Of a stretch of DNA of 64,000 nucleotides, positions 41,991 through 50,924 are shown in pieces; within the stretch, counting starts at the first letter, position 1, and every line of letters begins with the position of its first letter. Under the pieces are notes generated by a model. That model did not search any database and was not told where the DNA came from. It saw nothing but the letters and a program-made list of their open reading frames with translations. Source of the DNA: Actinomycetota bacterium (lineage in GTDB: Bacteria; Actinomycetota; Nitriliruptoria; Nitriliruptorales; Nitriliruptoraceae). Made by a program: the position numbers and the translations under genes. The stretch lies in contig JAHWKY010000014.1 in NCBI GenBank assembly GCA_019347575.1, forward strand, positions 1 through 64,000, written 5' to 3'.

Positions 41991-43444
41991 TCTCGGACGA
42001 TCGGGAAGAGCCGGTCGGGTAGCAGATGCGGTTCCGAGCCGGTGAGGCAGCCCAACACGATCGCGAAGGTGTTGACGAAGGTCAGATCGTCGGGCACGTC
42101 GAGGTCACGGCACGCCTCGGGCAGCCGGATGGCGCTGAACGCGGAGAAGAACATCTCGCCGTCGAGCAGCACGCGACCGGACGTCTCGGTGCTGAACCCC
42201 AGCCGGGGCCCGTGGTCGCCCGTGATGATGATCACGGGGTCGGCATCGACCTCGAGGATGCGCCGGACGGTGGCGTCGAGGCGGTCGAACAGGCACGTCA
42301 CGGCATCCCGGTACCCCGGCCCCTCGCCCCAGGCCGCGAACACGGGAGCGACATCGCGCAGCCCGCAGGCCGCATCCCGGTAGTAGGGCGGGTGCGGGTT
42401 GATCAGGTGGATGAAGGCGAAGTACGGCGAGGGCGGAGCTCGGTCGAGCACCGCCCGCGTCACCTCGACCGGATCGTTGGACCGCGCGATGCTCGCACTC
42501 GCTTCCTCATCGACGATCAGCTCGATCAACGGCGTCTGTGTGGCGAGGGCCCACTCGGTGTCGCTCAGCGGACCGTGGTCGCCGATGCACACGTCCTCGA
42601 GGCCAGCACACCGGCTGCCTGTCCACAACCCGGGGTACGCGTGCACGTACCCGTACCCGTTGGCGCGCAGCGTCGCGACCGTGCGGTTGTCCCCCTGTAG
42701 GCGCTCGAAGAACGGTCCGGCGCCGGGTTCCTCGACGCCGTCGTACAGGTACTCCATGTCCAGCGCCGACGCGACCGCGAGGTGCGTGAACGGGTAGTTG
42801 CTCCTGGCCTGCTCCTGCACGTGGAAGCCCCGCTCCTCCAGCGAGCCGACGAAGCCGTCGGTCTCCACCCCCACCTGACGCAGGAACGGGGGACCCGCCA
42901 GCCCGTCGAGCACGAACCAGTAGACGTTGGGGTGGGGCTCGAACGCCGCGTCGGCGGACTCGCGCACGATCGTCTCCTCAGCGGCAGCCGTTGGAGCGGC
43001 GCTCAGGAGCTGCACGAGCGGCAGGAGCAGGAGCGCCGGCGCCCAGATCGCGAGGAAGAGCTGCGCCTTCTCCCTGCGCAGCAAGGGGATCGCGAGCGCG
43101 ATGATGACCGCAGCGACCAGCAGCCACCACTGCAGTCCCGTCAAGGGCGCCCCGACGCGATCGCGGACGTCGACGACGGCCGGGTAGTTGAAGAAGAGGA
43201 ACAGCGCCACACCCAGCACGGCACCGATCCACCGTGCGGCGCCACGGCTCCGCCACGCCACGAGGGCGACCACCGCCAGTCCCGCGGCGACGGTGATCGC
43301 CCACCACCAGAGGACGAACGCGAGATCGAGACCCTCCCCGACGTTGGCGGCGATCAGCGACAGGTAGGGCAGGCTCCCGAGCGCGGCCACGACGAGGACG
43401 GCCGGCCAGATCCGCCCGACTCGTCCCTCGGCTGTCTCGTCCAC
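41984..43444 (-). CDS. Membrane-anchored sulfatase/phosphoethanolamine-transferase-like protein
   Basis: A 486-residue protein with four or five N-terminal membrane helices (to about residue 165) and an extracellular alkaline-phosphatase-fold domain. NVYWFVLDGLAGPPFLRQVG gives the first metal-binding region (V-L-D-G-x-A), ARSNYPFTHLAVASALDMEY corresponds to the active-site segment, and VIIITGDHGPRL has the C-terminal metal-binding Asp-His. GTG at 43444 is chosen since GAGGGG lies 6 bases upstream. It could modify a wall or lipid polymer. Formylglycine motif C-x-P-x-R is absent, so Ser/Thr chemistry is likely. Confidence 0.78.
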   Translation of the reverse strand: MDETAEGRVGRIWPAVLVVAALGSLPYLSLIAANVGEGLDLAFVLWWWAITVAAGLAVVALVAWRSRGAARWIGAVLGVALFLFFNYPAVVDVRDRVGAPLTGLQWWLLVAAVIIALAIPLLRREKAQLFLAIWAPALLLLPLVQLLSAAPTAAAEETIVRESADAAFEPHPNVYWFVLDGLAGPPFLRQVGVETDGFVGSLEERGFHVQEQARSNYPFTHLAVASALDMEYLYDGVEEPGAGPFFERLQGDNRTVATLRANGYGYVHAYPGLWTGSRCAGLEDVCIGDHGPLSDTEWALATQTPLIELIVDEEASASIARSNDPVEVTRAVLDRAPPSPYFAFIHLINPHPPYYRDAACGLRDVAPVFAAWGEGPGYRDAVTCLFDRLDATVRRILEVDADPVIIITGDHGPRLGFSTETSGRVLLDGEMFFSAFSAIRLPEACRDLDVPDDLTFVNTFAIVLGCLTGSEPHLLPDRLFPIVRDY

Positions 43445-43544
43445 CGCATCCCCTCGTCGGTCGGCGCCAGAAGGTACCCACCACCGCCACCGCCACCGCG
43501 CCGAGCCGCCCTGGTCAGGAGACGCTAAGCTCAACCATCATCGA

Positions 43545-43560
43545 CTCAATATATGTTGAG
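43545..43560 (+). promoter_or_regulatory. ArsR-type operator upstream of the ArsR-arsenate reductase fusion gene
   Basis: CTCAA-TATATG-TTGAG, an inverted repeat with a low-GC centre, lies 12 bases before the GTG start. ArsR/SmtB operators are commonly (A)TCAA-N6-TTGA(T), so this fits a site bound by the fusion protein's own helix-turn-helix. TATATG may double as a -10. Confidence 0.6.
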
Positions 43561-43572
43561 AGGTTGTGGAAA

Positions 43573-44244
43573 GTGGCCGACCGCGAGACCCGAGCGCGAC
43601 GACACCACGCGCTGGGCGACACGCACCGACTCGCCATCGTCGACGCGCTGCAGGTATCCGATCGGACGCCATCGGAGCTGCAACGACTGACGGCGCTGCC
43701 CTCGAACCTGCTGGCGTTCCACCTCGACGTGCTCGAGGAGGCCGCCCTGATCGCACGGCACGGATCCGAGGGCGACCGGCGCCGCCGGTACGTCACCCTG
43801 GACGGCGGCGTCCTGGCCGACCTCGTCGTGGTGCCGCCCTCCGGCCTCGGCGACATCGCAGACCCGGTCCTGTTCGTGTGCCGTCGCAACTCGGCGCGCT
43901 CACAGCTCGCGGCCGCGCTGTGGAGCGAACGCACCGGCCGCGTCGGCCTCTCGGCGGGTCTCGATCCGGCACCGCGCGTCCACCCTCACGCCGTCGAGGT
44001 GGCGCGACGTCACCGCCTCGATGTCCGCGGGGCCCGTCCGCGCGGCTACCCGGAGGTCGAGGTCGAACCGGGTCTCGTCGTGTCGGTGTGCGACCGGGCA
44101 CGTGAGGCGGGCATCCCCTTCGACGCCCCCGTCCTGCACTGGTCGGTGCCCGATCCCACACGGGGTGGCCTGCGCGATTTCGAGACGGCCTACACCGTTC
44201 TCAGCCGGCGCATCGATCGGCTCGCGCAGGCGGTCGCTGCGTGA
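43573..44244 (+). CDS. ArsR repressor fused to a low-molecular-weight phosphatase/arsenate reductase domain
   Basis: A 223-residue fusion. Residues about 1-80 form an ArsR winged helix (HHALGDTHRLAIVDALQVSD; SELQRLTALPSNLLAFHLDV; RRRYVTLDGG). Residues about 95-220 form an LMW-phosphatase/ArsC-like domain with FVCRRNSARSQLAAALWSER, in which the loop C-x5-R is retained (C-R-R-N-S-A-R). Such fusions are known in actinobacteria, but their sensory use is unclear. GTG at 43573 with GAGAGG 9 bases upstream; TTG 43564 is possible. It precedes a separate arsenate reductase. Confidence 0.85.
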   Translation: MADRETRARRHHALGDTHRLAIVDALQVSDRTPSELQRLTALPSNLLAFHLDVLEEAALIARHGSEGDRRRRYVTLDGGVLADLVVVPPSGLGDIADPVLFVCRRNSARSQLAAALWSERTGRVGLSAGLDPAPRVHPHAVEVARRHRLDVRGARPRGYPEVEVEPGLVVSVCDRAREAGIPFDAPVLHWSVPDPTRGGLRDFETAYTVLSRRIDRLAQAVAA

Positions 44245-44347
44245 GTAGACGGGCGCTCACGCCGGCTCCTGACGTCGCTGAGTGCGTGGTCGTGCCGCAC
44301 CAAGACGACCGCCCTCCGCTGCCGACCTCGGCCACGGGAGGATGACG

Positions 44348-44764
44348 ATGTCCGAGCGACCCACCGTGCTGTTCCTGTGCGTGCACAACGCCGGCCGATC
44401 GCAGATGGCTGCGGCGTGGCTCCGCTACCTCGGCGGCGACCGCGTCGAGGTGCTCTCCGGCGGCTCCAGTCCCGGCGAGCGCGTCCACCCCGTCGCCGCC
44501 GAGGCGATGGCCGAGGTCGGCATCGACATCATGGCGGAGGAGCCGCAGCGCTGGACCGACGAGAAGCTGCACCGCGCGGACGTCATCGTCACGATGGGAT
44601 GCGGCGACGAGTGCCCGTTCATCCCCGGCAAGCGCTACCTCGACTGGGAGCTCGACGACCCGGCTGGTCGGCCCGTGGAGGCCGTGCGACCGATCCGGGA
44701 CGACATCGAGCGGCGGGTCCGTGCGCTGATGGCGGAGCTGGGCGTGACAGCCCGGCCAGCCTGA
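44348..44764 (+). CDS. arsC: Thioredoxin-type arsenate reductase ArsC (LMW phosphatase family)
   Basis: A 138-residue enzyme: VLFLCVHNAGRSQMAAAWL holds the phosphate loop C-x5-R; later VTMGCGDECPFIPGKRYLDW has the two Cys that complete the relay, typical of actinobacterial ArsC of the mycothiol/mycoredoxin or thioredoxin group. ATG at 44348 follows GGGAGG by 6 bases; the ATG at 44342 overlaps that site. It reduces arsenate to arsenite; an exporter (ArsB or Acr3) is not in the window. Confidence 0.9.
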   Translation: MSERPTVLFLCVHNAGRSQMAAAWLRYLGGDRVEVLSGGSSPGERVHPVAAEAMAEVGIDIMAEEPQRWTDEKLHRADVIVTMGCGDECPFIPGKRYLDWELDDPAGRPVEAVRPIRDDIERRVRALMAELGVTARPA

Positions 44765-46044
44765 TGCCCGATCGCGACGGGGAGCGGACGATGAGCCAGG
44801 GCAGGCACGAGCTCGCTCGCCGTCTCACGACGACCGACGCCGTGCTCATCGGGCTGGGCGCCATGGTCGGCGCTGGCGTCTTCGCCGCGCCCGGTCCCGC
44901 GGCGGAGGCCGCCGGGAGCTGGATGCTCGCCGGCCTCGCCCTGGCAGCGATCGTCGCCTACGCCAACGCGACGTCGTCGGCGCAGCTGGCGGCGCTCTAC
45001 CCCGAGTCGGGCGGCACCTACGTCTACGCCCGTCAACGGCTCGGTCCCTACTGGGGCTTCCTCGCGGGATGGAGCTTCGTGATCGGCAAGACCGCCAGCC
45101 TCGCCGCCATGGCGCTGACGTTCGGGGCGTACGTGCACGCGGATCTCGCACGCCCCGTGGGCATCGGCGCGGTCCTGGCCCTCACCGCCGTCAACTACCG
45201 CGGGGTCGAGAAGACCGCCCGCCTCACGCGCATCATCGTCGCGATCGGCTTCGCCGCCCTCGCCACCGTCGTCGTCGCCTCGCTCGTAGGGGGGGACCCG
45301 GCGCTCAGCAAGCTCGACGGGGACGCACCGCGGGGTCTGTGGGGCGTGCTGCAGTCGGGGGGTCTGCTGTTCTTCGCGTTCGCGGGCTACGCCCGGATCG
45401 CCACGCTCGGCGAGGAGGTGCGCGATCCGGCGACCACGATCCCCCGAGCGATCCCCATCGCGTTGTGGCTCGTGGTCGCCACGTACGCGCTCGTGATCGG
45501 GGCGACGCTCGTGGCCGTGGGCGCGGGGACGATCGCCAACTCCCCCGCCCCGCTCGCGGACGCCGTCGAGGCCGGACGCTGGCGCACTCTCGCTCCCGTC
45601 GTGGGCGTGGGCGCGGCGGTCGCTGCGGGTGGTGTGCTGCTGTCGCTGTTGGCGGGCGTCAGCCGCACCGCGTTCTCGATGGCTCGCCGACGTGAGCTCC
45701 CCGGCTACCTCAACGCGGTGCACCCCCGCTACCGCACGCCCCACCGGGCGGAGGTGACCGCGGCCGTTGTCGTCTGCGCCATCGTCCTAGCCGCGGACCT
45801 GCGGGGCGCGATCGGCTTCAGCTCGTTCGCGGTCCTGACGTACTACGGCCTCGCGAACGCATCGGCGTGGACGCTCTCAACAGACGAGCGGCGGTGGCCA
45901 CGCTGGCTCGCGGGTGTCGGCGTGGCGCTGTGCGCCCTGCTGGCCCTCACCCTGCCGCTGGTCGCGGTGATCGGTGGGCTCGTGCTGCTGGCTATCGGCT
46001 CGATCACCTGGTTCGCGACGGGCGGCCCGCGTCAGACGTCCTGA
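44764..46044 (+). CDS. APC-family amino-acid permease
   Basis: A 426-residue permease with 12 membrane segments. LTTTDAVLIGLGAMVGAGVF is the helix-1 motif of the APC superfamily, YPESGGTYVYARQRLGPYWGF follows, and FFAFAGYARIATLGEEVRDP resembles the helix-6/7 consensus. The ATG at 44764 overlaps the arsC stop (TGATG); an internal ATG at 44791 with GGGGAG is a plausible alternative. Its place directly after arsC is odd since no arsenite exporter is present; it is likely an amino-acid carrier. Confidence 0.85.
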   Translation: MPDRDGERTMSQGRHELARRLTTTDAVLIGLGAMVGAGVFAAPGPAAEAAGSWMLAGLALAAIVAYANATSSAQLAALYPESGGTYVYARQRLGPYWGFLAGWSFVIGKTASLAAMALTFGAYVHADLARPVGIGAVLALTAVNYRGVEKTARLTRIIVAIGFAALATVVVASLVGGDPALSKLDGDAPRGLWGVLQSGGLLFFAFAGYARIATLGEEVRDPATTIPRAIPIALWLVVATYALVIGATLVAVGAGTIANSPAPLADAVEAGRWRTLAPVVGVGAAVAAGGVLLSLLAGVSRTAFSMARRRELPGYLNAVHPRYRTPHRAEVTAAVVVCAIVLAADLRGAIGFSSFAVLTYYGLANASAWTLSTDERRWPRWLAGVGVALCALLALTLPLVAVIGGLVLLAIGSITWFATGGPRQTS

Positions 46045-47006
46045 AGGGCCCCGCCGCGCAGCACCAGGCTCAGGACCAGCGACGCGGTGGCGGGGCGATC
46101 GTCATCGACGACAGCGAGCAGCCGGACCCCTCGCGCATCCCAGCGCTCGGGCGCCAAGCCCTCGATCTTGCAGGTCGCGTACGGCTCCGGCACCGCCGCG
46201 ACGGTCGTGCGCTGCTCGTCCAGCAGCGCCAACACCGAGCCGGCGACGGGACCGTCGGCGACCGGATCGGGCGCGTCCTCGGCGGTGGCGGACACGCAGA
46301 TGGCTCCGGTCGGCAGCGCGACCGCATCGGTGATGCCGAACGCGAGTCCGCCGACGCCGCCGAGGTCGTATGCCCGCACGTCGCCCAGCTCCACGTCCGC
46401 GGGATCGCGTGCGCCCCGGACCGCGGCGATGAGCGCACCCAGTTCCACGTCGACGCTGGCCGAGGGAACACCCGATCGCGCGTGTCCCCGCTGGTACCAA
46501 CGCAGTCGCTCACCGACGACGCACGCGCCCTCGAGGTTGAGCGCCGCCGGCTCGATCTGCAGCGCCTGGCGGACGCGGCGGTAGAGCGGTGCGAGGTCGG
46601 CCGAGGTCGCGACGGGACCGTCCGAGCCGAGTTCGACGACGACGCCCCGGGTGCGTGGCGGCAACGAGCCGGACCCGAGCAGGAGCACGCCGCGGCCGCC
46701 CTCGATGGTGACCTCGCAGGCAGCCTCGAGGTCGGGCTTGAGGTGCTTGGTCGCCGACGCTTCGTCGAAGGTGTCGTGGCCCTCCACCGGCGGCAACAGC
46801 CGGACCCGCTCCACGCCACCGTGCTCCGGCGACCACCACGCGGCGTGGGTGGCGTCGTCCTGGACGACCAGCCATCCCGCGCCGAGACGGGCGACCGCCG
46901 AGGCCGCACGGACGGGATCGTCGGGACCGAAGCGCAGCGCGGTCACCCCGGTGACCTGCACGGACAGCGTCCCGTCGTGAGGCTCCTCGGGCACCGGTCC
47001 GGTCAT
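46032..47006 (-). CDS. DUF6929-like beta-propeller protein
   Basis: A 324-residue protein. The blocks KHLKPDLEAACEVTIEGGR, VLLLGSGSLPPRTRGVVVEL, ALNLEGACVVGERLRWYQRG and IEGLAPERWDARGVRLLAVV correspond to what I recall of DUF6929, a five- or six-bladed propeller of unknown role. No signal peptide. The 3' end overlaps the permease gene by 13 bases. The family name is from memory and may be wrong. Confidence 0.6.
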   Translation of the reverse strand: MTGPVPEEPHDGTLSVQVTGVTALRFGPDDPVRAASAVARLGAGWLVVQDDATHAAWWSPEHGGVERVRLLPPVEGHDTFDEASATKHLKPDLEAACEVTIEGGRGVLLLGSGSLPPRTRGVVVELGSDGPVATSADLAPLYRRVRQALQIEPAALNLEGACVVGERLRWYQRGHARSGVPSASVDVELGALIAAVRGARDPADVELGDVRAYDLGGVGGLAFGITDAVALPTGAICVSATAEDAPDPVADGPVAGSVLALLDEQRTTVAAVPEPYATCKIEGLAPERWDARGVRLLAVVDDDRPATASLVLSLVLRGGALQDV

Positions 47007-47049
47007 CGTCTCTCGCGTGGCGGCTAGATGCCGTGGTTAGCATGCCGGG

Positions 47050-47430
47050 ATGAGCGCGTGGCGACGACCCCTGGCCGTCTTCATCGGGGGGATAGCAGGC
47101 GGCGGGGCGCGGATCGGCCTCTCCGCGGCGTTCGCGGCTCCGAGCGGCATCCCGTGGGACACGCTCGTTGCCAACCTGAGCGGCGCGCTGCTCCTCGGGT
47201 ACGTCCTGACGCGGCTACTGGCGGGGGCGCGTCGTACGACACTGACGGTGCCGCTCCTCTGTACTGGGGTGCTGGGCAGCTACACGACCTTCTCCGCCCT
47301 TTCGCTGGAGACCTGGATGCTGCTGCGAGGTGACCGACCTGCTCTCGGAGTGGGCTACGCCGTCGCGAGCGTGATACTGGGACTCGCCGCTGCGGCAGCC
47401 GGGATCCGGCTCGCGGAGCGGACGCCATGA
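47050..47430 (+). CDS. crcB: Fluoride channel CrcB/Fluc, subunit 1
   Basis: A 126-residue four-helix protein. LVANLSGALLLGYVLTRLL holds the conserved Asn, and GVLGSYTTFSALSLETWMLL has the T-T-F-S segment near the central sodium site. ATG at 47050. Fluc channels are dual-topology dimers; two adjacent genes suggest a heterodimer. The second gene overlaps its stop. Confidence 0.9.
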   Translation: MSAWRRPLAVFIGGIAGGGARIGLSAAFAAPSGIPWDTLVANLSGALLLGYVLTRLLAGARRTTLTVPLLCTGVLGSYTTFSALSLETWMLLRGDRPALGVGYAVASVILGLAAAAAGIRLAERTP

Positions 47431-47795
47431 TCGTGCTCGCGGCCATCATCGCCGGCGGCGTCGGCTCCGCCGCCCGCTACGGGCTGGCTGGCACGGTGCA
47501 GCGCGGCGCACGCACGACCCGCCCGTGGGGTACGGCGGTCGTCAACCTCGCCGGTGCCCTCGTGCTGGGGCTACTGACCGGGCTGCACGCAGCGGGACAC
47601 CTCCACGTCGATATCGTCACCGTCGTCGGGACGGGGTTCTGCGGCGGCTTCACCACCTTCTCGACGTGGATGGTGGAATCGGTTCTGCTCGGCGAGGAGG
47701 GCGGAGGGGCGGGGCGCGTTGGCGCCTTGCTGAACGTGGCGGGGATGCTGGTGCTGGGTGTCGGCGCAGCCGCGGTGGCGGCGGCGATCGCGTAG
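47427..47795 (+). CDS. crcB: Fluoride channel CrcB/Fluc, subunit 2
   Basis: A 122-residue paralogue of the previous gene: AGGVGSAARYGLAG, TAVVNLAGALVLGLLTGL and TGFCGGFTTFSTWMVESVLL. The start ATG overlaps the first crcB stop (ATGA). The pair plus DUF190 downstream form a fluoride-export operon. Confidence 0.9.
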   Translation: MIVLAAIIAGGVGSAARYGLAGTVQRGARTTRPWGTAVVNLAGALVLGLLTGLHAAGHLHVDIVTVVGTGFCGGFTTFSTWMVESVLLGEEGGGAGRVGALLNVAGMLVLGVGAAAVAAAIA

Positions 47796-47806
47796 GAGGG
47801 AGCGAC

Positions 47807-48148
47807 GTGGAGGACCTGGAGGATGGCGTCCTGCTGCGGATCTTCGTCGGCGAGGACGACGAGCACGAGGGCCGTCCGCTGTACGAGGCCATCGTGCTGG
47901 CGCTCCGCGAGCACGGCCTCGCCGGTGCCACGGTGTTCCGCGGCGTGATGGGCTTCGGTCGGTCGAGCGTGGTGCACACCTCGAAGGTGCTGCGACTCTC
48001 GGAGGACCTGCCGATCGTCATCGAGTGCGTCGACCGGCGCGCCACCGTCGAGCGTGTGTTGCCCGTGCTCGACGGGATGATCGAGGACGGGCTCGTGACG
48101 CTCGAAGCGGCCGACGTGCGCGTCTACCGCGGCCGCGAACCCGGCTGA
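47807..48148 (+). CDS. DUF190 domain protein of the fluoride operon
   Basis: A 113-residue ferredoxin-like/PII-like fold protein: VLLRIFVGEDDEHEGRPLYE, LREHGLAGATVFRGVMGFG and LSEDLPIVIECVDRRATVE match DUF190. GTG at 47807 follows GGAGGG by 6 bases. DUF190 genes are usual partners of crcB and may regulate the channel. Cytosolic. Confidence 0.9.
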   Translation: MEDLEDGVLLRIFVGEDDEHEGRPLYEAIVLALREHGLAGATVFRGVMGFGRSSVVHTSKVLRLSEDLPIVIECVDRRATVERVLPVLDGMIEDGLVTLEAADVRVYRGREPG

Positions 48149-48192
48149 AGCCGGTCCGGAGCCCGATCGTGCCGTGAGTCATCGCACGGGCG

Positions 48193-49269
48193 TCACAGCC
48201 GGTGGATCACGAGCTCGTGCGCGCGCTCGACGAACCGGGCGTAGGCGTGTGCTGCCTCAGCCAGGTGCGGTCCGGCGCCCCGCGCATGGTCGGGATCCAT
48301 CCACACCTCGACGAGGACGACGTCGCGTCGCAGCGTCCGCTTCCACCGCCCCGCGGGTACACCATCGCTGACGACCACCCCCGTCGGAACGCCGAGCCGA
48401 CCGCTCGAGCGCCCCGCGCCGACCTCCATCCCCCGCGTCGCCTGGAATCCCACGAACAGCTCGTCGTAGGTGGGCAGCAGGTGCACCCTCGTTCCTCCGG
48501 CGCGGCGCGATGTTGGCTCGGCCCACCAGTACCTCACGCCCTCGACGTCGCGGTGCTCGAGCGTGTCTTGCAGCTCCTCCAACGCCCCACGGATGTCGGT
48601 GAGGGTCAGGCTCGCCCACCAGCGCAGGTCCGCGTCGCTGGCGGGACCGTGTCCCTGGAGGTAGCGCCGGACCAGTTCGGTGACGGCGGCGTCTCGATCG
48701 CGTGAGGGGGTCCGCGGGGCGCGGTCGTCGACGAGCGCGTACGTGTGCTGGTTGCCCGATCGCGGCCCGCTGCAGACGACCCCGGTCAGCTCGGCGTGCA
48801 TGAGCAGGTAGGGCAGGCGCTGCCCGTCGGGCTCGGTACCAGCGTCCTCGAGGATCTGACGCGCCTCGGACCGGGGCACCGCTCGACCACCACGCAAGGC
48901 AGCCGCGAGGGCCTCGCATCCCGTCTGCAAGACCGCGTCGTCGAGGCCGACCTGCCGGTACCGCGACCGGTTGTGGCCGATCACCCGTGGGCCGGTGAGG
49001 TCGAGCAGCCAGCGCAGATCGGCGGCGGTCACCAGGTGCCACGTGGGTCGCAGCACGTGGGTACGGACCAGCGTCGCGTCATCCAGAGCTCGATCGACTT
49101 CGGCGTCCGTCGAACCCCGCGTTCGCTGGGCGATCGACCACGTGCTGCCGGCGTACTCCTGGGCCTGGAGCGCGAGGAGGTGAGCCACGGCGTCACGCGG
49201 GCTCACCGCGCCGGGGCCCGTGAGCAGCTGGGTCGCCGTGCGCCAGCGCACGAGGTCACGAACGTCCAC
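48193..49269 (-). CDS. AlkZ-like DNA glycosylase (HTH_42 winged-helix protein)
   Basis: A 358-residue protein of the AlkZ/YcaQ superfamily. VAHLLALQAQEYAGSTWSIA contains Gln35-x-Gln37, the QxQ catalytic motif of AlkZ-type interstrand-crosslink glycosylases (YcaQ uses QxD). Later LVRTHVLRPTWHLVTAADLR, HGPASDADLRWWASLTLTDI and HLLPTYDELFVGFQATRG are superfamily landmarks. AlkZ relatives open crosslinked purine adducts and are often found near natural-product genes; here it stands alone. Convergent with the DUF190 gene. Confidence 0.82.
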   Translation of the reverse strand: MDVRDLVRWRTATQLLTGPGAVSPRDAVAHLLALQAQEYAGSTWSIAQRTRGSTDAEVDRALDDATLVRTHVLRPTWHLVTAADLRWLLDLTGPRVIGHNRSRYRQVGLDDAVLQTGCEALAAALRGGRAVPRSEARQILEDAGTEPDGQRLPYLLMHAELTGVVCSGPRSGNQHTYALVDDRAPRTPSRDRDAAVTELVRRYLQGHGPASDADLRWWASLTLTDIRGALEELQDTLEHRDVEGVRYWWAEPTSRRAGGTRVHLLPTYDELFVGFQATRGMEVGAGRSSGRLGVPTGVVVSDGVPAGRWKRTLRRDVVLVEVWMDPDHARGAGPHLAEAAHAYARFVERAHELVIHRL

Positions 49270-49337
49270 GCATCCGAGCCTACGCGGGCCGGTCGCAGCG
49301 ACGGTTACGTTGCCCGAGGGCTACGAGGGGAGAGGCC

Positions 49338-50882
49338 GTGGGACGACGTGGCCTGGCGGTGTGGCTGGCGGCGTTCATGGTGCCGCTGGTGCTCCACGCC
49401 CCGCCCGCGGCTGCCGAGGTGCCGACGCCGACGGTCGAGGAGATCCCGTACGGGGTCGGGGTGTTCGGCCACCCGCTGTGGGATCCGTGGTTCGACATCG
49501 AGGCCTTCGGCTACGAGTCGCACGAGTACCTCGTGTCCGGGACGGCCACCGCCACCGGAGGGACGCAGACCGCTGACTACACGACCCGCATCATCGTGGT
49601 GCACCCGACGGACCCGGCGGACTTCTCGGGCACCGTGATGCTCGACTGGGTGAACGTGACCGCACAGTTCGAGAACGCCGTCAACTCGCTCACCTCGGTC
49701 CGCTACCTGCTGCGCGAGGGCTGGACGTGGGTGCACGTCAGCGCGCAGGCAGCGGGTGTGTGCTGCACACCGCTGACACCGAAGGTCTACGACCCCGTCC
49801 GCTACGAGGCGCTCGACCACCCCGGTGACGAGTACGCCAACGACATGTTCAGCCAGATCGCCAAGGTGTTCGAGGAACCAGGTCCGGTCGACCCACTCCG
49901 GGGCCTGCAGGCCGAAGTGATCCTGGCGGCCGGACAGTCGCAGAGCGCCAACCGCCTGACCGACTACGTGCAGACGAGGCAGCAGGCCGCGGGGATCATC
50001 GACGGGTTCCTGATCCAGGCCGAGGGCGACAAGGTCTACCCCGCCAACCCCGATGTCCCGGTGATCCACGTACTCGGCGAGCGCGAGGGGGACCCCGAGG
50101 AGCCCACCGAGTGGCCCAACTACGTCCTGTGGGAGGTCGCCGGCGCCGCACACGCGGATTCGTGGATCGGACGACAGCAGACCGAGGGGCAGCGGGATCG
50201 CCTCGGTAGTCGCGAACGCAAGTCGCGCGAGGAAGCCGAGGCGTTGTGGCAGTCGGCGGGCAACATGGGCGAGGAGGTGGATCCGCGTTCGACGGTGTGC
50301 ATCGTCAACGGGGCGCTGTTCCCCACCCGGTTCGCGGTGAACGCCGCGCTCGACCACCTCGAACGCTGGGGGAGCGAGGGCATCCGTCCTCCGGTGCCGC
50401 CGCGGTACGAGTTCGAGGATGGGTCCGTGGCGCGGGACGCGGACCGCAACGCGCTCGGCGGGCTGCGACTCCCGCCGATCGACGTGCCGATCGCCCACTA
50501 CGACTCCGCGGCCTGCAACCTCGGCGGCATCACGGTCCCGTTCGCCGAGGTGGATCTGATCCAGCGCTACGGCGACCACCAGAGCTACTACGACCGCTTC
50601 GCCGCAGCCACCACCCAGACCGTCGCCGCCGGGTACCTGCTGCCGACCGACGCCGAGGAGCTGCTCGCCCGCGCCTGCGCCGCACGACCGCGCTTCCTCG
50701 ATACCAGCACCGAACCGTGCGCCGCGTCGGTCACCGACGGTGACCCACCGGATGGTCCCGCCCCGGCTCCGGATCCGCCGGCCTCGCCGCCACCTCCGTC
50801 CTCCCTCCCCACTACCGGTGGCGGAGTCGTCGCGCTCGCGCTGCTCCTGGCCGCGATGGGGTCGCGCCGGCGCTCGCGGTGA
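49338..50882 (+). CDS. Secreted alpha/beta-hydrolase-domain protein with LPxTG-type tail
   Basis: A 514-residue protein with a signal peptide cleaved after PPAAA, a large domain that resembles the PF20091 alpha/beta hydrolase group (IIVVHPTDPADFSGTVML; nucleophile region LAAGQSQSANRLTDYV; GAAHADSWIG with the catalytic His), then a Pro-rich spacer (residues about 460-485) and SLPTTGGGVVALALLLAAMG followed by RRRSR, a classical sortase signal. It should be anchored to the cell wall. GTG start at 49338 after GGGAGAGG. Substrate unknown. Confidence 0.8.
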   Translation: MGRRGLAVWLAAFMVPLVLHAPPAAAEVPTPTVEEIPYGVGVFGHPLWDPWFDIEAFGYESHEYLVSGTATATGGTQTADYTTRIIVVHPTDPADFSGTVMLDWVNVTAQFENAVNSLTSVRYLLREGWTWVHVSAQAAGVCCTPLTPKVYDPVRYEALDHPGDEYANDMFSQIAKVFEEPGPVDPLRGLQAEVILAAGQSQSANRLTDYVQTRQQAAGIIDGFLIQAEGDKVYPANPDVPVIHVLGEREGDPEEPTEWPNYVLWEVAGAAHADSWIGRQQTEGQRDRLGSRERKSREEAEALWQSAGNMGEEVDPRSTVCIVNGALFPTRFAVNAALDHLERWGSEGIRPPVPPRYEFEDGSVARDADRNALGGLRLPPIDVPIAHYDSAACNLGGITVPFAEVDLIQRYGDHQSYYDRFAAATTQTVAAGYLLPTDAEELLARACAARPRFLDTSTEPCAASVTDGDPPDGPAPAPDPPASPPPPSSLPTTGGGVVALALLLAAMGSRRRSR

Positions 50883-50889
50883 GAGCGAT

Positions 50890-50908
50890 CGCGGACGGGA
50901 GGTCCGCG
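50890..50908. terminator. Bidirectional hairpin between convergent genes
   Basis: Perfect 7-base stem CGCGGAC / GTCCGCG with a GGGAG loop, 8 bases past the hydrolase stop and 17 bases past the hypE stop on the other strand. It can serve both transcripts. Confidence 0.55.
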
Positions 50909-50924
50909 GGCACGGCGAGATCGA

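Noticed and set aside
46980-47050. Possible fluoride riboswitch ahead of crcB
   Set aside because: Only 43 bases separate the genes, and the conserved pieces of the crcB motif (GGCGAUGG...CUGAUGGC-type pseudoknot) are not seen.
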